Of a stretch of 64,000 bases of DNA, positions 55,149-64,000 are shown one piece after another; positions within the stretch are counted from its first letter, which is position 1; every line of letters starts with the position of its first letter. The notes beneath the pieces are model-generated. The model saw nothing but the letters and a program-made list of their open reading frames with translations. It searched no databases and was not told the origin of the DNA. The translations under genes were made by a program, and so were the position numbers. Source of the DNA: Lunularia cruciata (Eukaryota > Streptophyta > Marchantiopsida > Lunulariales > Lunulariaceae); NCBI GenBank assembly GCA_948567375.1, contig OX419755.1, positions 6,329,001 through 6,393,000 of the forward strand. Reading direction: 5' to 3'.

Positions 55149-55505
55149 CCTAGAATATTCTAGAAGCATCTAAGAAGCTTCTTAGGAAGCTTCCCAACTA
55201 GTTAACTTGTGCCCTAAGCAGGTAGCTTCTAGAAGGAAGCTTCTAGAAGCTTCTAACTAGCTTAGCTTGCACGCCAAGTAGGTGGCTTCTAGAAGGAAGC
55301 TTCTTGAGAAGCTTCCTAGTTAACTTGGCTTGCACTCCAAGAAAGCGGCTCAAGGAAACTTCTTGAGAAGCTTCAAGGGTCTTATATGCTACCTATAAAT
55401 ACCAAGGCCGAAGCTCATGCTAGGCATTCGGAGTTTTCCCTCATTCAAGTGTCCCAATGTGAGCTTCCATTCTCCTATTTCTCTCCTTGATCTTGGTCTT
55501 TTACA
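55083..55505 (+). repeat. 3' LTR of element 5
   Basis: A 423-bp copy nearly identical to 49910-50332, with the same heat-shock-element blocks and TATA box. The cttct duplication follows at 55506-55510. Confidence 0.94.
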
Positions 55506-55510
55506 CTTCT

Positions 55511-56330
55511 TCTTCACAAGCAAGATAGGGGCCCCATATGGTGATACGTTAGGTTGGATGAACCCTTTCTGCAGCATCTCCTCAATTTGAGTCTTACACT
55601 CCTCCAACTCATGAGGTGATAGACGATATGGGGCCTTACAAGGAGGCGTCTTCCTTGGAAGTGTCTCAATTTGGTGATCTACTCACCTTTTTGGTGGTAA
55701 TCCTGAGGGTAGATCATCGGGAAAGACATCTTGAAACTCATCCACCACATCCTTCAATTTCTTAGGAATTTGTCCATCGAGTTGTGCACTCTAGATTTCT
55801 CTTATTAGACCCATAAAACATTTATCGGTCTTATAGACAATTGCCGTCCCTACAACATATAGAGGCAGTTTCTGCCTATGTGATTTTTCTTTAACCCCAA
55901 TGATTGACCATTGGTAGGTTCTCACTACTTTCTTCCTCCAATCCACCATAGGGTTGTACTGCTCTATCCATGGCATGCTTAAAATTGCATCATAACGAGC
56001 TAATTGTATCACTCGCCACTCAATTGCTTCCTGATATTCTAGTACAGAGAGTGTTACCCATCTAGGTAATGATTCAATCCTCTCTGTTTGCCCATTTGGT
56101 AACTCTACTTCTTCACTTCCATCTCTTTCTAGATCCATTCCCAATCTTATTGCAACAGAGCAAGACAAGAAATTCTCTATTGCTCTCGGATCTATTAATA
56201 CTCTCACTTGATTACCTTCTAGGATTCCATTCACGACAATTAATTGTGAGGTTGCCTTTCGGGATCTTTGCGCATTATTCTTCTTCCTTCCCTTGCTTCT
56301 TTGCTTCCTTATTGAGCTAGTAAGGCCACG
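55511..56330 (-). pseudogene. Protease and start of reverse transcriptase of element 4
   Basis: On the minus strand 56234-55791 reads NGILEGNQVRVLIDPRAIEN and LPRWVTLSVLEYQEAIEW, then AILSMPWIEQYNPMVDW, the protease and linker. The protease motif is DPRA where element 2 has DPGA. At 55607-55511 the text [20 protein letters not shown] begins the reverse transcriptase, ending exactly at element 5. The codon CAG in MLQKGF matches the place of TAG 40368 in element 2. Confidence 0.85.
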
Positions 56331-56339
56331 AGGTACATT

Positions 56340-57360
56340 TATTGGCGATCTTTGTTTTCCGAAGTGATTTCCACCTCCTCTTCTTCAATGTGCCTCTCCA
56401 TGTTGTTCAAAGATTGCTTGTATGAAGGCCAAGGGCCTCTAGGGAAACAAGTGCGACAATTGGTAGATATATGCCTAATACGGCCACAATTGTAACAACG
56501 GCGTTGTTCTCCTTGAGTCCCTTCTCCTCGTGGGACTCCATCTCTTTGTTCTTCTACCCCGTCCTCGCTCCCCTTGAAGCGGTCATGCTCCTTGATCCCG
56601 AAATCAAAGGTTGCCCAATTTTATCGGTATTGGTCCACCCATGTGTGGCATTTCTGCCCGATAATGTTGAGGTGGAACTACTCCTTCACCTCCACCTAAT
56701 GCTTTTGCTTTTCTCTGCGCACAAGCAATGGCTTCAAATACCGTGCGAGGATTTTGCACCATGACTTCTTGGCAAATCCGCTCTTTCAACCCTTGTTTGA
56801 AATTGTCGAGAGCCTCTGCTAGACTCATGTTGGTAATTGCAACTTGTAGATCCAAAAATGTCTCCACATACTCTTGTATGCTATTCTTCTGTCTCAATCC
56901 CCATAGTCGGGTTTGAGCCATCTGCACAGAATCCACCGATTGGAAATTCTTCAGCAATCCTTCTTGCATTGCTATCCATGTGACCTCCTTCTCTCTGCCA
57001 ACATGGATCGTTCCCAAGCATCATACCATATGAGGGCTTTATCAGTCAAATACCCACATGCAAACACGCTTGCAGCATGCTCAGTGATCTCTATTGAGAA
57101 CAATTGGAAATATCGATTCATACTCGAGATCCAATTTTCCACTACTCCCATTGAACGTTGCTCCTTGTAAGGCTTGATGTTGCAGGTCTTCTTCATCCGG
57201 AGTAGCAATGTGGCTTCATCGTTGATAGGGTTTGGAGGCACGAGTGCCTCTCCAAGTACTTTAGTCGCAGGTACTGGGTTTTGAGACGATTCTTCTTCTT
57301 GCATGGCTTGATCGTTCCTGAGGATCTGCACTTGACTTTGTAATGTCTCCATGGTCATCT
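56340..57360 (-). pseudogene. gag of element 4
   Basis: Minus-strand frames begin MTMETLQSQVQILRNDQAM at 57358. They include YKEQRSMGVVENWISSMNRY, then WERSMLAERR, and after a frame break near 57000 QTRLWGLRQKNSIQEYVET and IACAQRKAKALGGGEGV. Here WER and QTR keep CGA codons that are TGA in element 2. The frame ends at the same GNL-TGA seen in element 2, so that stop predates both copies. Confidence 0.85.
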
Positions 57361-58030
57361 TAATCTCTCAAAATTCATTCAACATCCCTTGCATTCCTTG
57401 CAACTGCTCTTGCAATTGAGGATCCATGGTTCCTGCAACACTCAATTGCTAATGTCTACTTCAATATAGAGTCAATATAATCACTCTAGAAGGCACACAA
57501 AATATCGGAACTACCAATGGGACCTCAGAAGCTATCACTCATTGATAATACTCCTCACCAAAATTCCTAACCACAAAATCTCTAAACATCATTTCGGCCT
57601 CACTACATAACGGATTTCTACTTGAGTGTTGAAAGGGAGAGGATTTGGGACATTCATATCCATATTATCATAATAGAATGTAGATTGTCAAATCCCACTC
57701 TCTGTCATATATCACCACAGGTAGAATCACCGGGTTTGGTGAGTTCATCACTTTGTCTATGAATTCTGCACCAAAGTGATAAACTAGCGATACCCTCATC
57801 TGCTCACGCTGGATGTACATAACCTTGATGTGGAATGGGTTTGAGAATGGAAAGCTAGGTGTGGGAAAATTGGCCTCTCGGCGCATCCATCCCATCCGCT
57901 CTCTAAAGTCCTTCCTAAGTCTAGCAACTACTCTATGTTCTCCACCTCAAATTACTCAATTTCAGTAGTTCGTGCTATTCTGAGAGGGGTGATCCACTCT
58001 CTTGGACTAAAACACTCGCTCTAATACCAT

Positions 58031-58765
58031 TGTAATACTCCAAGGACAAGAGAAGAGAGAAAACATAGATTGCACACTCAAACATTCGATGCCCCAAGAG
58101 AGCACCTTCTCTTTATTATATAGACAAAGAGGATCTCCTCCAAGGAAGCTCCACCATAGGATTAGGGACATGGATAGGTGACATGTCAGCAAGCTCCACC
58201 CTTGGATTACTTACTTAGATGGGTGACATGTCTGGTCTAGGTCCTATCTGGTTGGTCAAACAAGCTTTGACCAAAGGGAATCTTTTAGGGAATCTTCCGG
58301 TAGGAATCTCAGAATCACGTAAGGTACCGTTGGAAAGCTCTCGACGAGACAAAGTAGGGGGGAGGGAAGGCTAGCCTTTCCTCTATTGGGGGGGGGATCT
58401 ACACATTTTTGAGGCCTAATTCATCCGTTTAGGCCTCCGAAATTGCCTTCAAAGATTTCAGGCATATTTTGGTTCCCACTCTATTAGTAGAAATCCCCTT
58501 TTGATGATACCTCTTTCTGATCTGTTTAGTCCATCATGTGTAACATCCTTCTTGATGTTACCAAACCAATTCTTATCTTTAAATCATATGTCTAGCTATT
58601 GGTTCTAAGGTTCTCAAGTCTATTTCGATTTCTGCCCTATAAGTAGAAGTACTCTTTTGGTGATACTTCTATCTTATCTCTTTTGACCATCATGTATAAC
58701 ATCATTCTTGATGTTACCAAACCAAATTTCACATCTAGATCATATGGCTAGCTCTTGGTATTACA
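58031..58765 (-). repeat. 5' LTR of element 4
   Basis: A 735-bp family 2 LTR on the minus strand, TGTAATACC to TATTACA. The primer-binding site lies directly inside and the aaacc duplication outside. A TATATAATAAAG box is seen on the minus strand near 58115. Confidence 0.92.
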
Positions 58766-58770
58766 AAACC

Positions 58771-60000
58771 TCATACATTCCAAATACTCCTTCCCAATCT
58801 TGAAAGTAACAAGATGTGAGGTACGGAATGCAAAATACTTTCTACCATCTACCATCATCAATCTACTTCCCATTACTAGTTTGATAGGAATACCCAATTC
58901 CTTTACTACTTGCATAGACATACAATTTTCTGAATTTCTAGAATCAACCAAAATCTTACAACCTTGATTAGATATCGTACCTTGCAAGTGAAGCAAACTT
59001 GCATAGGTCAAGTCTTCAATCCCATTGGAACTAATCAAGCTCCCAATAGGTGGCTCAAAATCTCCTATTGGGATTCTTCATTTCCTTGATCATTTTGCTC
59101 CACAAACTTCACCTGGGTGACTTATCAAGATCGCCCATTCTTGAGTGTACATTTAGTGATGCAATGTTCTAATTTGCAACAATAGAAACAACAATCATTT
59201 TGTCACAATTTTTCTCTATCTATAGTGCCAAGTGGTCTCCATTAAATGGCATCAATCTCCATTGGTGTCGGCTCCTCCACTCGTGTGTAATGTATTATTA
59301 GGGATGTGGAGGTTGAGGTCTAGACAAAGTTGTTGCAACCAATGAATCAAAATGTTTGGCCAACCGCATGGCTTCCTCCAAGTGTTGTGGCTCTCACATG
59401 GTTATCTCTAATTTTGTTCTTGACTTCAAGCCCCTCACAAATTGATCTAGAGCTTCACCTTCTAGTATATCTGGAATTCGCATGATGGTGTTGTAGAATT
59501 GCATGATGTAATTACTTATAGAGCCAATTTGTTTCAACTATGCTAATCTATCTTGTGTAGCTCGTGCAACATTTATAGTTTGGAATTGACTAATTATTGC
59601 ACTCTTGAATTTTGCCCATGTTGAGATTGGTACAACAATTTGCCGTTCAACTTGCTCCACTCGGAATCACCATCATAGTTTTGCTACTCCATCCAATTGG
59701 CTAGAAGCCAAGAGAATTTTTTTTTGCTCATCTTGAAGATTAGTAGTTTCAAAATGACATTCACAATCAAACACAAAATGCTCCACTACATTTGAGAGAT
59801 TCTTGTCTTTGAATACCTTAGGTTTAAGGAATCAGATTTGATTTTCTCCTTCTCAAATTGGTACACTCTCTATGTACTCTTGTCATCATTGATCTTGTTC
59901 ATCCAACAATTGAGTAAGGTGCTCAATTTGTTGTTGCATAGCAATGATAACCTCAAGCATTGCCGCCATGGTTGCAATTCTATCTCACCAACCCAAATCT
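58771..60000 (-). pseudogene. gag and protease remnant of element 1
   Basis: The minus-strand frame 59038-58748 reads [18 protein letters not shown] and [20 protein letters not shown], the family 1 protease with DSR in place of DSG. Upstream, 59050-59970 matches element 5 gag with many stops and frame breaks. The gag start context lies near 59967. Element 4 cuts the protease at 58766. Confidence 0.82.
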
Positions 60001-60240
60001 ATCTAATTTATTAACACATAAAACTAGCACGCCCACCATTCTCCATAAGTTACAATTGGAAGCACCAAGGGCTCCTCAGATATGGTGATCATATGCATAA
60101 AATCTTATTCAAAGCGTGAAGTGATGAATTATGTGAAATGATGCTTGGGTAGTACTTGGACACAAAAATTTCAATGGTTTGGTGGAAGTGGATTTGGTGG
60201 TCCATAAACTCCATCCATCTCATTCTTGCTCTAATACCAA

Positions 60241-60666
60241 AGTAAAAGACCAAGACCAAGGAGAGAAATAAGAGAATGGAAGATCACATTGGGACACTTG
60301 AATGAGAGAAAAATTCAAATGCCTAGCATGAGCTTTGGCTCTTGTATTTATAGGGATCATACAAGGCTCTTGAGAAGCTTCTCAAGAAGTTTCCTTGAGC
60401 CACTTTCTTGGAGTACAAGCCAAGTTAACCAAGAAGCTTCTCAAGAAGTTTTCTTCTTGAAACTGTCTACTTAGCATGCAAGTTAAGTTGGTTGGAAGTT
60501 TCTAGAAGCTTCCTTCTAGAAAATACTTATTTGGAGTGCAAGCTAAGCTAGTGGGAAGCTTCCCAAGAAGTTACCTAGATACTTCTAAGATATTCCATGT
60601 TAATTTGGCCTATTCATTACTTTGTTAGCCTTGATTAAATTCATTGCTAAACTCCATATTTTTACA
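60241..60666 (-). repeat. 5' LTR of element 1 (family 1)
   Basis: A 426-bp LTR read on the minus strand from TGTAAAAATATGGAG to GGTCTTTTACT, its last base changed from A. Primer-binding sequence follows inside. It aligns end to end with the 3' LTR at 25601-26026 with about 9 percent difference by eye. Confidence 0.9.
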
Positions 60667-60898
60667 ACTCCAATAACAATTTGTCTAATGCTCCATATGT
60701 TCCTTTCCATCACAAGAAGGAGACTAACAACTAAGACTAGACTAATTAATGTAGGAATCTCTCCCCTTGTTGTCATTGCAACCACTTGAAAAATCTTGGT
60801 AAAACCACTAGAGTGATCATATGCCTAAAATTAATCTCTAAAATGCTCATATACCATCCTTGACAAGTCTCTTGAGGAGAAGCATGGGGCAATGTACA

Positions 60899-61890
60899 TG
60901 TAACAATATGGAATTTAGTGATGAAGTTAGTTAGGACTAATGAAGTAGCTAATAGGCCAAATTAGCCTAAATTATTCTTGAAGTATCTAAGAAGCTTCTT
61001 AGGAAGTTTCCCGATTAGCTTACCTTGCACTCCAAGTAGGTAGCTTTTAGAAAGAAATTTCTGAAAGCTTCCACCTAGCTTAGCTTGCATGCCAAGTAGA
61101 CGACTTTTAGAAGGAAGCTTCTTGAGAAGCTTTCTGGTTAACTTGACTTGCACTCCAAAAAAGTGGCTCAAGGAAGCTTCTTGGGAAGCTTCTCAAGAAC
61201 CTTATATGATCCCTATAAATACCAAAGCCAAAGCTAATGCTAGGCATTTGGAGTTCCCCTTATTCAAGTGTCCCAATGTGATCTTACATTCTCTTATTTC
61301 TCTCTTGGGTATTGTGTCTTTTACATTGGTATCATAGTAGGAATGGGATGGATGGAATTTATGGACCACAAAATCCAGTTTTGCCAAACCATTGGGATTT
61401 TCATGTCCAGGTACTACCCAAGTATCACTTCACACACTTCATCACCTCACATTTTAGGCAGAATTTTCTAAATGCAATCACCTTGTCCAAGAAACCCTTG
61501 GTACTTCTGGTTGTAACTTATGGAAAACGGTGGATGTGTTGTATCTATGTGTTAGTAAATTAGATAAATTGGGGGTAGTGTGATAAGGTAGTAGCCATGG
61601 TAGCAATGCTTGAGGTTATCATTGCTATGCAACAAAATATTGAGCACCTTACTTGGTTGTTTGATGAATGAGACCAACAACAACAAGAGCACATAGAGAG
61701 AGCACTATTTTAAGAAGGAGAAGACAATATCTGATTTCTCAAACCCAAGGTATTTGATGGCAAGAATCTCTTGGGCATAGTGGATAATTTTGTATTTGAC
61801 TATGAATGTTATTTCAAGGCTACAAATCTTCAAGATGAATGGAAATAAATTCTCTTAGTTTCAAGCCAATTGGACAGAGCAACAAAGCTA
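60899..61890 (+). mobile_element. Element 6: truncated family 1 copy (5' LTR, leader, part of gag)
   Basis: The LTR at 60899-61325 starts TGTAACAATATGG and ends TCTTTTACA. A primer-binding site (TGGTATCATAGTA) and leader follow, then a gag start (VIIAMQQNIEHLTWLFDE) with several stops. It stops abruptly at 61890, in the gag segment corresponding to LDGVAKLWW of element 5, where element 7 begins. Confidence 0.85.
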
Positions 61891-63490
61891 TGTAACAATA
61901 TGGAATTTAATGACAAAGTTAGTAGGGCTAACAAAGTAGCAAATAAGACAAATTAGCCTAGAATATTCTAGAAGTTTCTTGGAAGCTTTCCGGCTAGCTT
62001 AGCTACTCCAAGTAGTAGCTTCTAGAAGCTTCCAACTAGCTTAGCTTGCATGCCAAGTAAGCGGCTTCTAGAAAGAAGCTTCTTTAGAACCTTCCCAATT
62101 AACTTGCCTTGCACTCCAAGAAATTGGCTCAAGGAAGTTTCTTGAAAAGCTTCTCAAGAGCCTTGTGTGATCCCTATAAATACAAGAGCCAAAGCTCATG
62201 CTAGGCATTTAGAGTTTTCTCTCATTCAAGTGTCCCAATGTGAGCTTCCATTCTCTTATTTCTCTCCTCAATCTCGGTCTTTTACATTGGTATCAGAGCA
62301 AGAATGGGATGGATGGAATTTATGGATCACCAAATACACTTCCACCAAACCATTGGGATTTTTGTGTCCAAGTACTACCCAAGCATCATTTCACATAATT
62401 CATCACCTCACACTTTGGATAAGATTTAATGCATATGATCACCATATTTGAGGAACCCTTGATGCTTCCATTTGTAACTTATGGAGAATGGTGGGCGTGC
62501 TTGACCACCATATCCCAATCCCTCCAGCAAGCCAAATCCCATCTCCTTGTTGCTCAAAATCAGCAAAAACAATATGCATACTTCCATCATCATGATCTCA
62601 CCTTTCAAGTTGATGATAAGGTCAATCTCTCCTCTAGTAATCTACCCCTCCCACTTCATACCCAAGTTTGTAAACTTGCTCCTAATTGGATAGGACACTT
62701 TGATTTCACTCAAATCATCTCTCTTGTTGCTTATCTACTTGCCTTGCCTTGTCAAATGCACATCCACCCCATCTTTCACTTTTCCAAGTTGAAACCCTTT
62801 GTTCCTAACCCACATTCTTCTTCCTCTCATGTCCAACCTCCTCCTCCTCCCATCCCTATTAATGATCATGAGGAGTATGAATTTGATTATATCCTTGCAC
62901 TTTGCCACATTCAACAAAGTCGCCAAGAACATATGGAGTACAAGGTCCTTTGGAAAGAGTATCCTCTTCATGATGCCATGGGAACCTCTTTCTCATCTCT
63001 AGAATGTACAAATAGCCATCCAAGAGTTTGAAGCTTCAATGGGGATGAGGGCGTCTCCAACTAGCGGTGGGAGGATATGTAACAAACTAGAATTTAGCAA
63101 TGAAGTTAATTAGGACTAACAAAGTAGCTAATAGACCAAATTAGCCTAAAATATTCTAGAAATATCTAGGAAGCTTCTTGGCTAGCTTACCTTGCACCCC
63201 AAGTAGATAGCTTCTAGAAGGAAACTTCTAGAAGCTTCCAACTAGCTTAGCTTGCATGCAAAGTAGAAAACTTCTAGAAGGAAGCTTCTTGAGAAGCTTC
63301 TTGATTAACTTGACTTGCACTCCAAAAAAGTGGCTCAAGGAAGCTTTTTGGGAGGCTTCTCAAGAGCCTTGTATGCTTCCTATAAATACCAAAGCCAAAG
63401 TTCATGCTAGGTATTCAGATTTTCCTTCATTCAAGTATCCCAATGTGATCTTCCATTCTCCTATTTCTCTCCTTGGTCTTGGGTCTTTCA
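61891..63490 (+). mobile_element. Element 7: internally deleted family 1 copy, 1.6 kb
   Basis: The 5' LTR is 61891-62286 (396 bp, with a short internal deletion) and the 3' LTR about 63078-63490. After the primer-binding site and about 200 bp of leader, sequence jumps at about 62500 from leader directly to the end of pol. The remaining text reads ISQSLQQAKSHLLVAQNQQ, then a chromodomain (EEYEFDYILALCHIQQ, EYKVLWKEYPLHDA), with a purine-rich tract before the 3' LTR. About 4 kb covering gag to integrase is gone. Flanks agcta and tcata do not match, so no clear target duplication is seen. The 200-codon frame 62429-63031 joins leader to chromodomain by chance. Confidence 0.85.
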
Positions 63491-64000
63491 TCATAACATT
63501 TGTACAAAAAGTGATCTATCAAGATATAATGGCTGCTCAAGTTGATAATCTAAGACCTCTAATGGTACTCACTCTCTTGTCATATGATGTATTAAGCATA
63601 GGAAAGAGATAGTCTCATCAATGGAACTAACCTTAGATAAAGCATGAAGTGATCATACTTCTTTACTATACTCTCCAACCTAACCTAATATCCTATACCA
63701 TCAAAATGATGTGGAATTTGTATTTTTTGGTTGAACCTATCTCCTATAATGTGTAGCCTTAATAGACTCCTCTTGTAGGGTAGCCCAATCCACTACTTAG
63801 AATCTAGCTACCAACTCTTTATGCTCATGCTTCACTCTAATATAATGAAGACACCATCAAGGGAGTAATAGGAATAAGAACTATTTAAACTCATCCAAGG
63901 GATCAAGTGCCAATCAAGTGGTAGACAAAAAGCTTATCTAGCATCATCATGGAGTGTACGGAGAAGCTCATGGAATAGATGTAGACTTGGACAACTAGTC
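63491..64000. other. AT-rich sequence after element 7
   Basis: No domain, LTR end or gene is recognisable here. A short run of open codons near 63530 (MAAQVDNLRPLMVLTLLSYD) lacks a family match. It may be host flank or an older, unrecognised repeat. Confidence 0.35.

Larger units (their letters stand above)
49910..55505 (+). mobile_element. Element 5: youngest family 1 Ty3/chromovirus, near full length
   Basis: Both LTRs are 423 bp (49910-50332 and 55083-55505) and differ at about six or seven positions, all transitions by eye. The 5-bp duplication cttct lies at 49905-49909 and 55506-55510. A primer-binding site follows the 5' LTR and a purine tract (AGCGGCGGGGGAATA) precedes the 3' LTR. Gag has a CCHC knuckle; pol has protease, reverse transcriptase, RNase H, integrase and chromodomain. 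It is dead because of stops, a deletion in the integrase core and a changed protease motif. Confidence 0.94.
45818..58765 (-). mobile_element. Element 4: family 2 Ty3/chromovirus, carrying element 5 and a solo LTR
   Basis: LTRs are at 58765-58031 (5') and 46554-45818 (3'), flanked by the 5-bp duplication aaacc (45813-45817 and 58766-58770). The primer-binding site, TGGTATTAGAGCG on the minus strand, is at 58029-58017. Coding order on the minus strand is gag, protease, reverse transcriptase, RNase H, integrase, chromodomain. Element 5 (49910-55505) sits inside the reverse transcriptase region and a solo LTR (48264-49003) inside RNase H. The copy is better preserved than element 2 but still broken. 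Confidence 0.93.
25601..60666 (-). mobile_element. Element 1: family 1 Ty3/chromovirus, split by two later insertions
   Basis: Minus-strand order: 5' LTR 60666-60241, primer-binding site just inside (TTGGTATTAGAGCAAG), gag and protease remnants 60000-58771, protease to integrase start 45812-43773, integrase to chromodomain 27295-26050, 3' LTR 26026-25601. Elements 4 and 2 interrupt it. The sequence on the two sides of each insertion joins in collinear order when compared with element 5 of the same family. The two LTRs differ at roughly 35-40 of 426 positions by eye, so this is the oldest layer. The flanks (tctct and actcc) do not form a clear target-site duplication. All coding parts are decayed. 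Confidence 0.88.

Noticed and set aside
25596-60671. A target-site duplication for element 1
   Set aside because: The flanks read tctct and actcc; they do not match, and the LTR edge at 60241 is mutated.
61886-63495. A target-site duplication for element 7
   Set aside because: Flanking five-mers agcta and tcata differ, and the end of the 3' LTR is degraded.

Overview
The window comes from a nuclear genome of a green plant. Five spliced host genes occupy the first 21.4 kb. They have short GT-AG introns and encode plant-type proteins, including a plastid/cyanobacterial-type alanyl-tRNA synthetase with a transit peptide. The remaining 42 kb is mostly nested Ty3/gypsy LTR retrotransposons. The sequence alone does not name the species. 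The dense, AT-leaning retroelements and a DNMT3-like methyltransferase carried by one of them would fit a non-flowering streptophyte (bryophyte, lycophyte, fern or charophyte), but this is inference.

Genic part (1-21,432). In order: a G-patch protein (-, 403-1818); a conserved acidic/coiled-coil protein of unknown function (+, 3023-4675), head-to-head with the first; a twin-CX9C MICOS protein of the MIC19/CHCHD3 type (-, 6127-8405); the clathrin adaptor AP-2 sigma subunit (-, 10149-12694), whose start codon seems to be the whole coding part of exon 1; and an organellar alanyl-tRNA synthetase in 12 exons (-, 14411-21432). All exon phases close, giving 202, 237, 192, 142 and 981 residues. Two introns hold tandem duplications (229 bp and 512 bp units).

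Transition (21.4-25.6 kb). This holds the AlaRS upstream region, a 300-bp tandem duplication, a decayed F-box/kelch pseudogene, and a diverged LTR fragment with its leader.

Nested retrotransposons (25.6-60.7 kb). Two chromovirus families recur. Family 1 has LTRs of about 425 bp packed with perfect heat-shock-element arrays upstream of a TATA box. Family 2 has LTRs of about 735 bp. The nesting can be read from target-site duplications. Element 1 (family 1, -, 25601-60666) was split by element 2 (family 2, +, 27296-43767, TSD gtctt) and element 4 (family 2, -, 45818-58765, TSD aaacc). Element 4 was in turn hit by element 5 (family 1, +, 49910-55505, TSD cttct) and by a family 2 copy now reduced to a solo LTR (48264-49003, TSD aatgg). 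Element 2 was hit by element 3 (28262-38178, TSD atgg).

Element 3 is the most remarkable object here. It is a Ty3/gypsy element whose single gag-pol frame carries a DNMT3-like cytosine-5 DNA methyltransferase between protease and reverse transcriptase, and a PHD finger at the integrase C-terminus. That frame runs 7.4 kb without a frameshift but has 12 internal stops, all TAG or TGA. Comparison of elements 2 and 4 shows that several stops of this kind arose by C-to-T change at CGA and CAG codons, the expected footprint of CG/CHG methylation. The right edge (60.9-63.5 kb) holds two more degraded family 1 copies, one with a large internal deletion.
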